Source of the DNA: CAIOZW01 sp049317725
Lineage (GTDB): Bacteria > Acidobacteriota > Blastocatellia > RBC074
Length of the DNA: 8,958 bases
Reading direction: 5' to 3'
Assembly (NCBI GenBank): GCA_049317725.1
Contig: JBMOHS010000164.1
Span: 1-8,958 of the forward strand
Notes under the pieces: model-generated
The model's input: the letters and a program-made list of their open reading frames with translations, nothing else
What the model was told of the DNA's origin: nothing
Database searches by the model: none
Part shown: positions 1-7,254 of the stretch, piece by piece
Numbering within the stretch: position 1 is the stretch's first letter
Layout: the number at the start of each line of letters is the position of its first letter
Position numbers and translations under genes: made by a program

Positions 1-129
1 TGGAATGGAGAATTGAGAATGGAGAATTGGGAGCAGTCGTTTCACACTGCCGGGGAAGCGACCTTTGCCCAATGATGCGCTAAAAGAAAGGGCCACTGCG
101 ATTTGTAGGGGCAGGCCTTGTGCCTGCCC
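1..129 (+). repeat. Direct repeat copy A, carrying a REP hairpin at its end
   Basis: This stretch recurs at 1905-2040. By eye the copies differ by about six substitutions and one 7-bp insertion in the second copy. The left part is an A-rich short tandem motif (ATGGAGAATTGAGA at 5-18, near-repeated from 19). The middle (about 60-103) is nearly invariant, and the right end is the REP hairpin at 104-129. Similarity stops just after base 129. The window starts inside or at the edge of the repeat, so its true left end is unknown. It lies directly upstream of the RAYT gene and forms its leader. Repeated intergenic blocks tied to REPs are what RAYT-type transposases are known to mobilise; mobility of the whole 130-bp block is inferred. 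Confidence 0.9.
104..129 (+). repeat. REP element 1 (GTAG plus hairpin)
   Basis: The conserved tetranucleotide GTAG (105-108) sits directly 5' of a perfect 8-bp stem: GGGCAGGC (109-116), loop CTTGT, then GCCTGCCC (122-129). GTAG (or GGAG) beside a palindrome is the hallmark of REP elements recognised by REP-associated tyrosine transposases. The element lies 66 nt upstream of the RAYT start and is identical to the copy at 2015-2040. Confidence 0.85.
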
Positions 130-195
130 AAATCCCTGATCAACGGGTTGGTGCCCAGAACACGGGCCCGGTTGCGCAAAGGGAAAGAGGGCTCC

Positions 196-854
196 ATGAC
201 CTACGACCCAGAACAGCATGACCGCCGCAGTATCCGTCTGCGTGGGTATGACTACACCCAGTCTGGAGCCTATTTCATCACGATCTGTATCCAGAACCGC
301 AAATCCCTCTTTGGCAAAATCGTCAATGGGGCGATGCATTTGAACGATGCGGGAAGGATGGTTGAACGCATCTGGAATGTGCTGCCGATTTTACATCCTG
401 GTTTGGAGACGGACGCATTCATCGTCATGCCCAATCATCTCCACGGGATCATCTTTGTTGCTGGGACCGGTTTTGCGGCTGGCCCGATTGATGACGAACG
501 CGATGATGGCAGAGAAATTCCCAATCGAGGAATGGATCAGGCAACCACCAGAGTTGACCCAACAAAGCCGCAGAACATCGGCGATATCGTCGGGGGGTTC
601 AAGTCGCGGGTAACGGTCGAATATATCCGTGGAGTGAAAACCCTGGGCTGGACAGGATTTGATCAGCGATTGCTGCAGCGCAACTATTTTGAACACATCA
701 TTCGCAGCGAGAAGTCCCTCAATCTGATTCGCCAATATATCGCCGAGAATCCTCAAAAATGGGAGGAGAGTCTGGAAAATCCCGAGAACTCTGCATTCGA
801 TGATCGGCCTTTTGTCATCGACCCTTTTCTGATCGACGAGGAAGGAGAACCCTG

Positions 855-855
<1 letters not shown>
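196..855 (+). CDS. REP-associated tyrosine transposase (RAYT, Y1 transposase / HUH family)
   Basis: The 219-residue product matches the Y1_Tnp/RAYT family. The N-terminal part has the motif RSIRLRGYDYTQSGAYFIT (11-29), seen in transposases of this group. The HUH metal-binding motif is MPNHLHG, with H81 and H83. The likely catalytic tyrosine is Y181 in RQYIAENP, preceded by QRNYFEHIIR (161-170). RAYTs are single-strand endonucleases that cut and join REP hairpins, and REPs flank this gene at 104-129, 2015-2040 and 2077-2102. I chose ATG 196 because AGAGGG lies just upstream. An in-frame TTG at 118 falls inside the REP loop and would add 26 residues unlike the family. The stop overlaps the next start (TGATG). 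The gene looks less GC-rich than the right-hand genes: 721-780 has 25 G/C of 60. All key residues are present, so it may be active. Confidence 0.92.
841..847 (+). promoter_or_regulatory. Shine-Dalgarno inside the RAYT 3' end
   Basis: GAAGGAG lies 7 nt before the ATG at 855 and within the last codons of the RAYT gene. With the TGATG stop-start overlap it suggests that the downstream HsdR-derived ORF is translated by coupling to the transposase, and it fixes the start of that ORF. Confidence 0.6.
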
Positions 856-1571
<716 letters not shown>

Positions 1572-1768
1572 TCGAATATCCAATCGGCCATCAAGAACCT
1601 GACGTGAAGTAAAAAATGATGGAGCCTCCGGGTTTTGTGCGGGTCCCCCCCGTCAGGAATACGCCCAACTCCCCAACCACATTCACAGCAACTCTCGGTA
1701 CCGAATGAAGGCGCCCTGCCGGTAGAGATGGACTCCACGGGTCACCCCTGCAGGTGATTCGAACAGAC

Positions 1769-1791
1769 GCATCGCCAAACAATTTCGATGC
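1769..1791. repeat. Inverted repeat (6-bp arms)
   Basis: GCATCG (1769-1774) and CGATGC (1786-1791) are perfect complements around an 11-nt A/T-rich loop. There is no U-run after it and no adjacent gene, so a terminator role is not supported. Arms this short can arise by chance. Confidence 0.35.
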
Positions 1792-1856
1792 GGAGTTGCT
1801 TCAGAACGCCCCTGGACTTTGGACATTTCGCGCCCAAAAAGGGGGCACTTCCACCA

Positions 1857-1873
1857 GCGCCCTAACGGGGCGC
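1857..1873. repeat. Hairpin GCGCCC / GGGCGC
   Basis: GCGCCC (1857-1862), loop TAACG, GGGCGC (1868-1873) form a strong 6-bp GC stem. It is followed by a C/G-rich imperfect hairpin (about 1881-1900) that breaks off where direct repeat copy B begins at 1905. This looks like a dispersed hairpin-type repeat interrupted by the direct repeat. The repeat-family assignment is inference. Confidence 0.4.
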
Positions 1874-1904
1874 CGCATACCAGCCCCGGGGGCAACCCTG
1901 TGTG

Positions 1905-2040
1905 TGGAATGGAGAATTGAGAATAGAAAATGGAGAATTGAGGGCAGTCGTTTCAGACTGGCGGGGGAGCGACCTTTGCCCAATGATGCGCTAAAAGAAA
2001 CGGCCACTGCGATTTGTAGGGGCAGGCCTTGTGCCTGCCC
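1905..2040 (+). repeat. Direct repeat copy B
   Basis: Second copy of the block at 1-129 in the same orientation. It has a 7-bp insertion in the A-rich left part (about 1925-1931) and about six substitutions. The segment around 1971-2003 and the terminal REP are the best conserved. The two copies bracket about 1.77 kb holding the RAYT and the HsdR-derived ORF, so they could allow excision or duplication of that segment by recombination. Unlike copy A, no transposase gene follows; instead an inverted REP follows 36 nt after its end. Confidence 0.92.
2015..2040 (+). repeat. REP element 2, left half of a REPIN-like pair
   Basis: Identical to the element at 104-129: GTAG (2016-2019), GGGCAGGC (2020-2027), loop CTTGT (2028-2032), GCCTGCCC (2033-2040). 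It faces an inverted REP at 2077-2102 across a 36-nt spacer, the arrangement of REPIN/BIME units, the usual non-autonomous substrates of RAYTs. Confidence 0.88.
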
Positions 2041-2076
2041 TCGTCCCCGGTCAACCGGCCCACAGAGGAGAAGACA

Positions 2077-2102
2077 GGGCACCCACAAGGGGTGCCCCTA
2101 CA
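2077..2102 (-). repeat. REP element 3 (variant stem, inverted orientation)
   Basis: On the minus strand it reads GTAG, stem GGGCACCC, loop CTTGT, stem GGGTGCCC. It has the same GTAG, the same loop and the same outer stem as element 2. Two stem pairs are swapped from G-C to C-G, with both arms changed together. This covariation indicates that the hairpin is under selection. It makes a convergent pair with element 2. Confidence 0.85.
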
Positions 2103-2242
2103 ACGCATACGGGCCGTGTTGAAACGAGTCGATCGTGGTCCGTTCTGAAGCGAAGAGGCAGGCCAGAGGTGACCGTCAGGACACGGGGAACTTCGCGGAC
2201 CTCCCCATCGATGTCCGGAGTTACTCCGTTGTAGATGATCGC

Positions 2243-2261
2243 GGACACTCCCTCCGTGTCC
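2243..2261. repeat. Hairpin GGACAC / GTGTCC
   Basis: Perfect 6-bp arms (2243-2248, 2256-2261) around a C/T-rich 7-nt loop, directly followed by the CTTCC and TTCGCGCC repeat tract. It may act as a factor-independent 3' boundary for minus-strand transcripts, but no U-run supports this. Confidence 0.4.
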
Positions 2262-2268
2262 CTCTTCC

Positions 2269-2292
2269 TTCGCGCCTTCGCGCCTTCGCGTG
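2269..2292 (+). repeat. 8-bp tandem repeat TTCGCGCC, about three units
   Basis: Units at 2269-2276 and 2277-2284 are identical; the third, TTCGCGTG at 2285-2292, differs in its last two bases. Similar CTTCGCGCC-type tracts occur between genes in many environmental genomes (recollection, not checked). No coding potential. Confidence 0.7.
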
Positions 2293-2386
2293 AGCCTCCT
2301 CACTCCGGAGCACGGCCGCCAGTTCCCTCTCTCTCCAGCTCAGTCAGCCGTAAGCTGCCGGGGAGGCGATCTCCTTCCGAAGCGGA

Positions 2387-3595
2387 TCAGGCCCGCTTCC
2401 ACTGCGCCGGATCCCAGCCGACCCGCTTGCCGGACCGGTAGGACTCATTGGCGAGATGGGCGCCGAGGAGGACCCGGTTGGCGAGCTGGACGGGAGAGTT
2501 GGGCTGCTGACGGCTGCGCATGCAGTCGAGGAAGTTCTGCATGTGCGCCGCGCTCTCATCGGTGACGGGCCAGCTCTCGACCTCTTTCCGCTTGGCATCG
2601 TAGCGAACCATCATCCGCCGCTGGTTCTCCTGGACGATGCTTCCTTCCAGTCCGTAGAAGGCGGCTCCGTCATACTCCTGCCCATTCATGAATTGAACCA
2701 TGAAGACGATCGCGAACGTGCCGCAATCGAGGATGGCGTGGACATTGTCCGGCGTCTCCCAGTCAAGGTTGTGGTACTTGCCGCCATTGCAGGAGACGGT
2801 CCTTGGGCCATCACTGCCGGTAATCCACATCGCCACATCGAGCCAGTGCGGGCCAATATCGGTCATCAGTCCACCGGCATAGTCCCAGTACCAGCGCCAA
2901 GCCGAGGCCCGCTTGGCATCGTACGGACGCTTCGGCGCACTGCCGAGGAAGCGGGGCCAATCGACCAGTTCCTGGGCGAAGAGCTTGGGATCGGCGGCAC
3001 GGCGGATGTAGGTATCATTGGGGCGGTAGCGAAAGTCCCAGATGCGCACGAAGCGGATCTCGCCGATTCCGCCCGAGGCGACAATCTCGCGCGCCTTGCG
3101 GAAGTGGTCTCCACTGCGCCGCTGGTTGCCGACTTGGACGATGCGGTTGGTACGTTGGACGGCGGCGACCATCTGCTCGCCCTCCTCGATGGTGCGGGCG
3201 AGGGGCTTCTCGATGTAGGCGTCCTTGCCGGCACGAATGGTGTCGAGGAGGCAGGCACGGTGGAGATGATCGGGCGTGGCAATGATCACCCCGTCAATAT
3301 CGGTTCGCGCGAGCAGGTCGTGGTAGTCGACATAGGTCTTCTCGACGGGACCACCCAGTTCGTGCGCGGCGCGGGCGAGCATGCCTTGGTTGACATCGGC
3401 GAGGGCAACAATCTCGGCCCCGAACTTACGCGCAGCGACGAGACGCCCGGCTCCCCTGTCACCCGGGCCGATGCCGCCGAGCCGGATCCGGTCGTTGGCG
3501 CCCAGGATGCGTTGGTAGGAGAGGGCGGTCAGGGTCGTCCCCGCAACCCCTTTCAGAAAATCGCGTCGCGGCAGCGGGTTGAATCTCTTCTCCAT
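2387..3595 (-). CDS. Tat-exported Gfo/Idh/MocA family oxidoreductase
   Basis: The 402-residue protein is an NAD(P)-dependent sugar oxidoreductase by family. It starts with a twin-arginine signal, PRRDFLKG (9-16), so it should be exported folded with its cofactor. The Rossmann motif is GIGPGDRG (41-48). ATPDHLH (106-112) and the family EKP motif (E129-K130-P131) follow. The C-terminal domain has GGLMTDIGPHWLD (241-253), with D246 and H250 at the usual substrate/catalytic positions. Length and layout fit the many paralogues in Planctomycetota and relatives. The start at ATG 3595 has TCCTCC on the plus strand (3605-3610), i.e. GGAGGA 9 nt upstream; the open frame continues back to 4069 but that part overlaps the sulfatase gene. 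It is the last gene of the apparent operon, 49 nt after the preceding stop. Substrate unknown; beside DUF1080 a glycoside 3-dehydrogenase role is attractive (inference). Confidence 0.93.
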   Translation of the reverse strand: MEKRFNPLPRRDFLKGVAGTTLTALSYQRILGANDRIRLGGIGPGDRGAGRLVAARKFGAEIVALADVNQGMLARAAHELGGPVEKTYVDYHDLLARTDIDGVIIATPDHLHRACLLDTIRAGKDAYIEKPLARTIEEGEQMVAAVQRTNRIVQVGNQRRSGDHFRKAREIVASGGIGEIRFVRIWDFRYRPNDTYIRRAADPKLFAQELVDWPRFLGSAPKRPYDAKRASAWRWYWDYAGGLMTDIGPHWLDVAMWITGSDGPRTVSCNGGKYHNLDWETPDNVHAILDCGTFAIVFMVQFMNGQEYDGAAFYGLEGSIVQENQRRMMVRYDAKRKEVESWPVTDESAAHMQNFLDCMRSRQQPNSPVQLANRVLLGAHLANESYRSGKRVGWDPAQWKRA

Positions 3596-3644
3596 TGTGC
3601 AGGTTCCTCCAAGGAATGGTGATAGTCGGTTGGTGGGAATGGGA

Positions 3645-5093
3645 TCACTGATCGCCAGGGGTGCCAAGCTTTCCAGCTGGACGCCGTCCAGATCCCTCCT
3701 GCTGGAGGAGGGAGTCGCCCAAGTCTGCCCGGGCGCGTTCGACATCGGACTGGAGTCGAGCAACGATCTCTGGATACCGAGCGGCGACATTGTCGCGCTC
3801 TTGGGGGTCCTTGTCCAGATCATAGAGGGCAAGGGGCGTCTGGCGGGTCTCGTCGCGCCCCGGCAAGCCGTCGCGTCCGACGGCGGCGAGGTGGCGATAG
3901 GGATGCGGGAGGTGGAGCTTCCACTGCTCCCGACGCACGGCGTGGAGTTCCCGGCCCCAGTAGAACCAGTAGGCTCCACGGGAGGCGGAGGGCGGCTCTT
4001 TGACTCCCCAGAGCACCTCACCGGCATCCCGGCCATCGATCGGTCGATCAGCTGGGAGTTGCCCGCCAACCAGCCGTGCCAGCGTCGGGAAGAGATCGAT
4101 CGTCATCATCGGAGTTCGGCGAACCAGTCCGGGAGCGATCCGCCCGGGCCAGCGCGCCAGGAAGGGCACCCGGACTCCCCCCTCCCAGGCAGTCCCCTTC
4201 CCTTCCCGCAATCCTCCGGTCGACCCGGCATGGTTCCCATACGGAAGCCAGGGACCGTTGTCGGAGGTGAAGAGGACGAGGGTCTGCCGGTCGAGCCCGA
4301 GCCGCTGGAGGGTCTCGAGAATCTGACCAACCGACCAGTCGATCTCCTCGATGACATCGCCATAGACTCCCTGCGCTGTCCGCCCAGCAAACTTGGACGA
4401 GGCAAACAAGGGAACGTGGGGCATCGAGTGGGGCAGGTAGAGGAAGAAGGGGCGGTCGCGATGGCGTGCGATGAAGTCGACCGCGCGCTCCGTATAAGCC
4501 GTGGTCAGCTTCGTTTGATCAGGGTTGCGTTCGATGACCCGCTCGCCCTCGATCAATGGCAGTTCCGGGTAATAGTTCGGATTGACCGGATGGCGCGGCC
4601 ACATGTCGTTCGAGTACGGCAGACCGTAGTACTCATCGAAGCCGTGACGGTTCGGCAGAAAAGGGGGCTGGTAGCCGAGATGCCATTTGCCATAGATCGC
4701 CGTGGCATAGCCTCGCGAGCGGAAGAGTTCGGCGAGTGTCGTCTCCTCCTCGGCAAGGCCGATTGTCGACCGGTGGTCGAGTGCTCCGTTGATGCCAATC
4801 CGGTTGGGATAGCTGCCGGTCAGCAGGGCCGCCCGGGAGGCCGAGCAGACCGCCTGGGCGACATAGAAGTCGGTCAGGCGCAGTCCCTCCCGCGCCATCC
4901 GGTCGAGGTGGGGCGTGCGGTACCCGGTCGCCCCGTAACTGCCGATGTCGCCATACCCGAGGTCATCGGCGTAGATCAGGACGACATTGGGCGGCCGTTC
5001 CTCAACCGCCGAGACCTCCCACGTCCAGTTGGCGGGCCGCACCAAGAGCGTGACCAGCAGCAGCACCGCGACGATCGACCACCGAATCTTCAT
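3645..5093 (-). CDS. Secreted sulfatase, arylsulfatase A-like, CSASR active site
   Basis: The 482-residue product hydrolyses sulfate esters by family. A hydrophobic N-terminal segment (about 6-18) suggests a secretion signal or membrane anchor. Calcium-site aspartates are D43-D44 in LIYADDLGYGD. The formylglycine site is C83-S-A-S-R87 followed by AALLTG, the Cys type with Ala at the third position instead of the commoner Pro. Other active-site residues are K136 and H138 in YGKWHLG, H226 in PHSMPHVP, D278-N279 in FTSDNG and K299 in REGKGTAWEGG. All expected residues are present. The C-terminal part includes LALYDLDKDPQERDNVA, usual for the family. Formylglycine formation needs a maturation enzyme (FGE or anSME), not seen here. 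Start: ATG 5093 or ATG 5102, see the ribosome-binding entry. It lies 34 nt after the upstream sulfatase. Substrate not predictable. Confidence 0.95.
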   Translation of the reverse strand: MKIRWSIVAVLLLVTLLVRPANWTWEVSAVEERPPNVVLIYADDLGYGDIGSYGATGYRTPHLDRMAREGLRLTDFYVAQAVCSASRAALLTGSYPNRIGINGALDHRSTIGLAEEETTLAELFRSRGYATAIYGKWHLGYQPPFLPNRHGFDEYYGLPYSNDMWPRHPVNPNYYPELPLIEGERVIERNPDQTKLTTAYTERAVDFIARHRDRPFFLYLPHSMPHVPLFASSKFAGRTAQGVYGDVIEEIDWSVGQILETLQRLGLDRQTLVLFTSDNGPWLPYGNHAGSTGGLREGKGTAWEGGVRVPFLARWPGRIAPGLVRRTPMMTIDLFPTLARLVGGQLPADRPIDGRDAGEVLWGVKEPPSASRGAYWFYWGRELHAVRREQWKLHLPHPYRHLAAVGRDGLPGRDETRQTPLALYDLDKDPQERDNVAARYPEIVARLQSDVERARADLGDSLLQQEGSGRRPAGKLGTPGDQ

Positions 5094-5102
5094 CAAAATC
5101 AT

Positions 5103-5111
5103 CTTCTCCTC
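5103..5111 (-). promoter_or_regulatory. Ribosome binding site with ambiguous start choice
   Basis: On the minus strand this reads GAGGAGAAG. ATG 5102 is only 3 nt after GAGGAG, and ATG 5093 is 12 nt after it; both are in frame and off optimal spacing. I took 5093 because it gives a clean signal peptide (MKIRWSIVAVLLLV). The alternative adds only MIL. Confidence 0.5.
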
Positions 5112-5127
5112 GAGCAAGAGGCCAAGC

Positions 5128-6573
5128 TCACTTCGCCGGAGGGCCGTAATAGGGATACAGGTCGTACCGGTCGTCATCGGCACTGGCACGCGGGTCGGCG
5201 GTCTCGGCCATCCAGCGGTCAAGCCGTGCACGAAGCTCACGCTGAATGGTGCGGTAACGGGGCAGGTTTGCGACGTTGCGGACCTGCCCCGGATCCTGGC
5301 GCAGATCGTAGAGCTCCTCGGCGGGCCGCTTGGCCATCGCCAGCCGGAAGAAGGGGCCCAGCTTGGGATCCATCCTCCCGGAAAGAAGCTGCTCCTTGCT
5401 CGGACTCGCGTCGATATCCCCGTAAGGGCCGACAGAGTGGTACTTCTCTGGATCGCCGGCTGGCCAACGATCCGGTCGAAGGTTGCGAATGTAGAGAAAG
5501 TCCTCGGTGCGGATTGCCCGCATCGGGTAGCTGTGATCGCCGCGCCGGACATTGGCGTGCCGCTCGCGCTCGAGGAAGACCTGCTGACGCGACCGATCGC
5601 CGCGCCCCTCGAGCAGGGGCCAGAGGCTCCGCCCCGTCATCTCCGGCGGTACACGCTGACCAGCCGCTTCCAGGAAGGTGGGCGCCAAGTCGGTCAGGCT
5701 GACAAACTCCTGATGAACCTGCCCGGCCCGAATCCGTTCCGGCCAACGGATCGCCAGGGGAACCCGCGTCCCGCCATCGTAGAGGTTGGCCTTGGCCCGT
5801 GGAAAGGGCATTCCGTTGTCGGAGGTGATGACGATCAAGGTGCGGTCGAGCTGGCCCGCTTCCGCGAGCAGTGAGAGGAGCTCCCCGATGTCGCGATCCA
5901 ACCGCTCGACCTCGGCGTAGTAGTCGAGGATGTCTTCGCGAACCTCCGGCGTATCAGGGAGGAAGGCGGGGACGTCGACCAGATCGGGGCGCATCCCCAT
6001 CGCCTTGCCTAGCCCCTTGACATAGTCACGATGGGGATCTTGTGATCCGAACCAGAAGCAGAACGGCTGGTCTGCCGGCTGGTCCCGCAGAAACTCGCCA
6101 AAGCTCTTGAAGGTTGATCCGGCGGGATTTCGGGGGCGACCTCCCGCCTCGAAGCTGCCCGGTGCCCAGCCCTTCCGTGTCTGTCCCACCCGGTAGCCCT
6201 GTGCCTCGAGCAGATCCGGATAGACGGCCAGCGAGGTCGACAGGGAGCTCCAGAGATTTCCTCCCTCGGCGAGCTGGTGGACAGCCCGGCCGGTCAGCAA
6301 GGCTCCCCGTGATGGGGTGCACGAAGGCGAGGCGGCATAGGCGTGGGGGAAGAGGGCCCCCTCGCGGGCAATCCGATCGAAATGGGGAGTCCGGACGACC
6401 TTGTCCCCGTAGATCCCTGCGTGGGGAAAGGACCAGTCATCGGCAATGATCAGCAGCACGTTGGGCCGGGTTGGTCTGGTCTGGGCCCTGCCAAGGCGAA
6501 GGCCAACCGTTCCCGGCACCATCGCCCAGCAGATGAGTAGAAGCACTGCCCAACGTCCGATCGATCTCTTCAC
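5128..6573 (-). CDS. Secreted sulfatase, heparan N-sulfatase (SGSH)-like, CTPSR active site
   Basis: The 481-residue protein has a signal peptide (hydrophobic 8-24, likely cut near AQT at 30-32). It begins its catalytic domain with PNVLLIIADDW (37-47), D45-D46 being the metal ligands. The formylglycine site is C85-T-P-S-R89 followed by GALLTGR. QDPHR (178-182) and SDNG (251-254) with K261 supply the remaining family positions. NLWSSL and the lack of a YGKWHLG-type motif set it apart from the neighbouring sulfatase and resemble the SGSH-like branch; that subfamily call is from recall. The start is GTG at 6573, with GGAGGG at 6581-6586 on the minus strand 7 nt upstream. It lies 36 nt after the DUF1080 gene. 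The two sulfatases are too different to be a recent duplication, which suggests action on two different sulfate positions. Confidence 0.94.
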   Translation of the reverse strand: MKRSIGRWAVLLLICWAMVPGTVGLRLGRAQTRPTRPNVLLIIADDWSFPHAGIYGDKVVRTPHFDRIAREGALFPHAYAASPSCTPSRGALLTGRAVHQLAEGGNLWSSLSTSLAVYPDLLEAQGYRVGQTRKGWAPGSFEAGGRPRNPAGSTFKSFGEFLRDQPADQPFCFWFGSQDPHRDYVKGLGKAMGMRPDLVDVPAFLPDTPEVREDILDYYAEVERLDRDIGELLSLLAEAGQLDRTLIVITSDNGMPFPRAKANLYDGGTRVPLAIRWPERIRAGQVHQEFVSLTDLAPTFLEAAGQRVPPEMTGRSLWPLLEGRGDRSRQQVFLERERHANVRRGDHSYPMRAIRTEDFLYIRNLRPDRWPAGDPEKYHSVGPYGDIDASPSKEQLLSGRMDPKLGPFFRLAMAKRPAEELYDLRQDPGQVRNVANLPRYRTIQRELRARLDRWMAETADPRASADDDRYDLYPYYGPPAK

Positions 6574-6609
6574 GTTCCTGCCCTCCCCCCTGACGTGGGT
6601 CTTGATGAT

Positions 6610-7254
6610 TTACAGCCGGCGGAGTCGAATGTTCCGGTAGCGGGCACGACTGGTCTCGCCCCAGGATCCGGCTCCCCCGTGGACCTGCAGTCCAATGATC
6701 CCTTCCCGCGGGAACCGCTCGCGGTGATCCTGGAAATCGGTCATCTTCGCGCCATTGAGCCAAGCCTCGACGTGGGCGGGCTGTCCGGTGATGCGGGCGC
6801 GCAGTCGATTCCAACTCCCAACGTGAAAGGCGCGTCGCCATTCCCGATTCTGCTGGAGAAAGCCTCCTTCGCCAGGGGCGTAGAGACTGCCGATCATTCC
6901 CTGATCGTGGTGGTCGATGGTGATCTGATAGCCCATCCCGTCGGGGCGCGTCCGCAGGAAGAGCCCGGTATCGGCGGGCTTGTCGACTTTGAACTCCAGC
7001 TCGATCTCGAAATCACCATACGTCGCCTCGGTCCCGAGCAGTCCGCCTTTGTGATCCGGCTCCTGATCCGCGACGAGGGCCCCCTTCTCAACAGTCCAGA
7101 TGCCCCCATTGCCTCCGTGGACGGCCATCCGCCGCCATCCCGTCTGCGTCTTGCCATCGAAGAGGGATTGCCATACGTCCTGCCCCAATCCGCTCGTCGC
7201 GGTCGAGACGACAAGTGCCAATCCCAGAGCGGCCAACCAGCCTCTTCCTCGCAT
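6610..7254 (-). CDS. DUF1080 / 3-keto-disaccharide hydrolase domain protein
   Basis: The 214-residue secreted protein has a signal peptide (about 1-25, likely cut after SGLGQ). A single DUF1080 concanavalin-like beta-sandwich domain follows. Family signatures are LFDGKTQTGW (31-40), the GDFEIELEFKV strand with DTGLFLR (80-101), WLNGAKMTDF, GIIGLQVHGG (185-194) and the closing RYRNIRL. Members of this family have been shown to cleave 3-keto-glycosides; others are only predicted. It seems to be the first gene of the four-gene minus-strand operon. ATG 7254 is chosen because GGAGGA (7261-7266) is 6 nt upstream; the in-frame GTG at 7257 would be only 3 nt away. The oxidoreductase at the operon end would be a natural partner producing the keto-sugar. 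Activity on a sulfated or desulfated sugar is inference. Confidence 0.92.
   Translation of the reverse strand: MRGRGWLAALGLALVVSTATSGLGQDVWQSLFDGKTQTGWRRMAVHGGNGGIWTVEKGALVADQEPDHKGGLLGTEATYGDFEIELEFKVDKPADTGLFLRTRPDGMGYQITIDHHDQGMIGSLYAPGEGGFLQQNREWRRAFHVGSWNRLRARITGQPAHVEAWLNGAKMTDFQDHRERFPREGIIGLQVHGGAGSWGETSRARYRNIRLRRL

Larger units (their letters stand above)
1572..1904. other. Intergenic stretch without a convincing gene
   Basis: The ORFs here are short, overlap on both strands and show no recognisable family. One detail is odd. A second plus frame running through the end of the HsdR-derived ORF reads FTDFQGRTYFRPLIEYPIG and on to HQEPDVK, closing with TAA at 1610-1612. It looks more protein-like than its surroundings and may be the tail of another broken gene. 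Two hairpins lie within (1769-1791 and 1857-1873). The block from about 1845 to 1900 resembles hairpin-bearing intergenic repeats that I recall from environmental genomes; this cannot be confirmed from one copy. Confidence 0.5.
2103..2386. other. Intergenic stretch between the REP pair and the minus-strand operon end
   Basis: No supported gene. Short ORFs on both strands overlap the REPs or one another. The region contains a 5-bp hairpin CGGAG-TTA-CTCCG (2216-2228), the GGACAC/GTGTCC hairpin (2243-2261) and the TTCGCGCC tandem repeat (2269-2292). The minus-strand operon ends at 2387; no clear intrinsic terminator (stem plus T-run) is seen just beyond it. Confidence 0.55.

Noticed and set aside
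118..195. Upstream TTG start extending the RAYT by 26 residues
   Set aside because: The codon lies in the loop of REP 1 and the extra residues translate repeat DNA; ATG 196 has a nearby Shine-Dalgarno and gives the family's N-terminus.
1755..1765. Possible tRNA T-loop (GATTCGAAC)
   Set aside because: No acceptor, D or anticodon arms could be folded around it.
1754..2122. 122-codon plus-strand ORF
   Set aside because: It translates the direct repeat and both REP hairpins; repeated non-coding DNA.
2456..3622. 388-codon plus-strand ORF
   Set aside because: Mirror of the oxidoreductase gene in GC-rich DNA; the minus strand has the complete family motifs.
3596..4069. N-terminal extension of the oxidoreductase
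   Set aside because: It overlaps the sulfatase gene in another frame, and the Tat signal at the ATG at 3595 marks the true start.
5103..5552. N-terminal extension of the CSASR sulfatase
   Set aside because: It overlaps the end of the other sulfatase and precedes a clear signal peptide.
3579..5702. 707-codon plus-strand ORF
   Set aside because: Antisense to both sulfatase genes; low-complexity R/G/P-rich product without domains.
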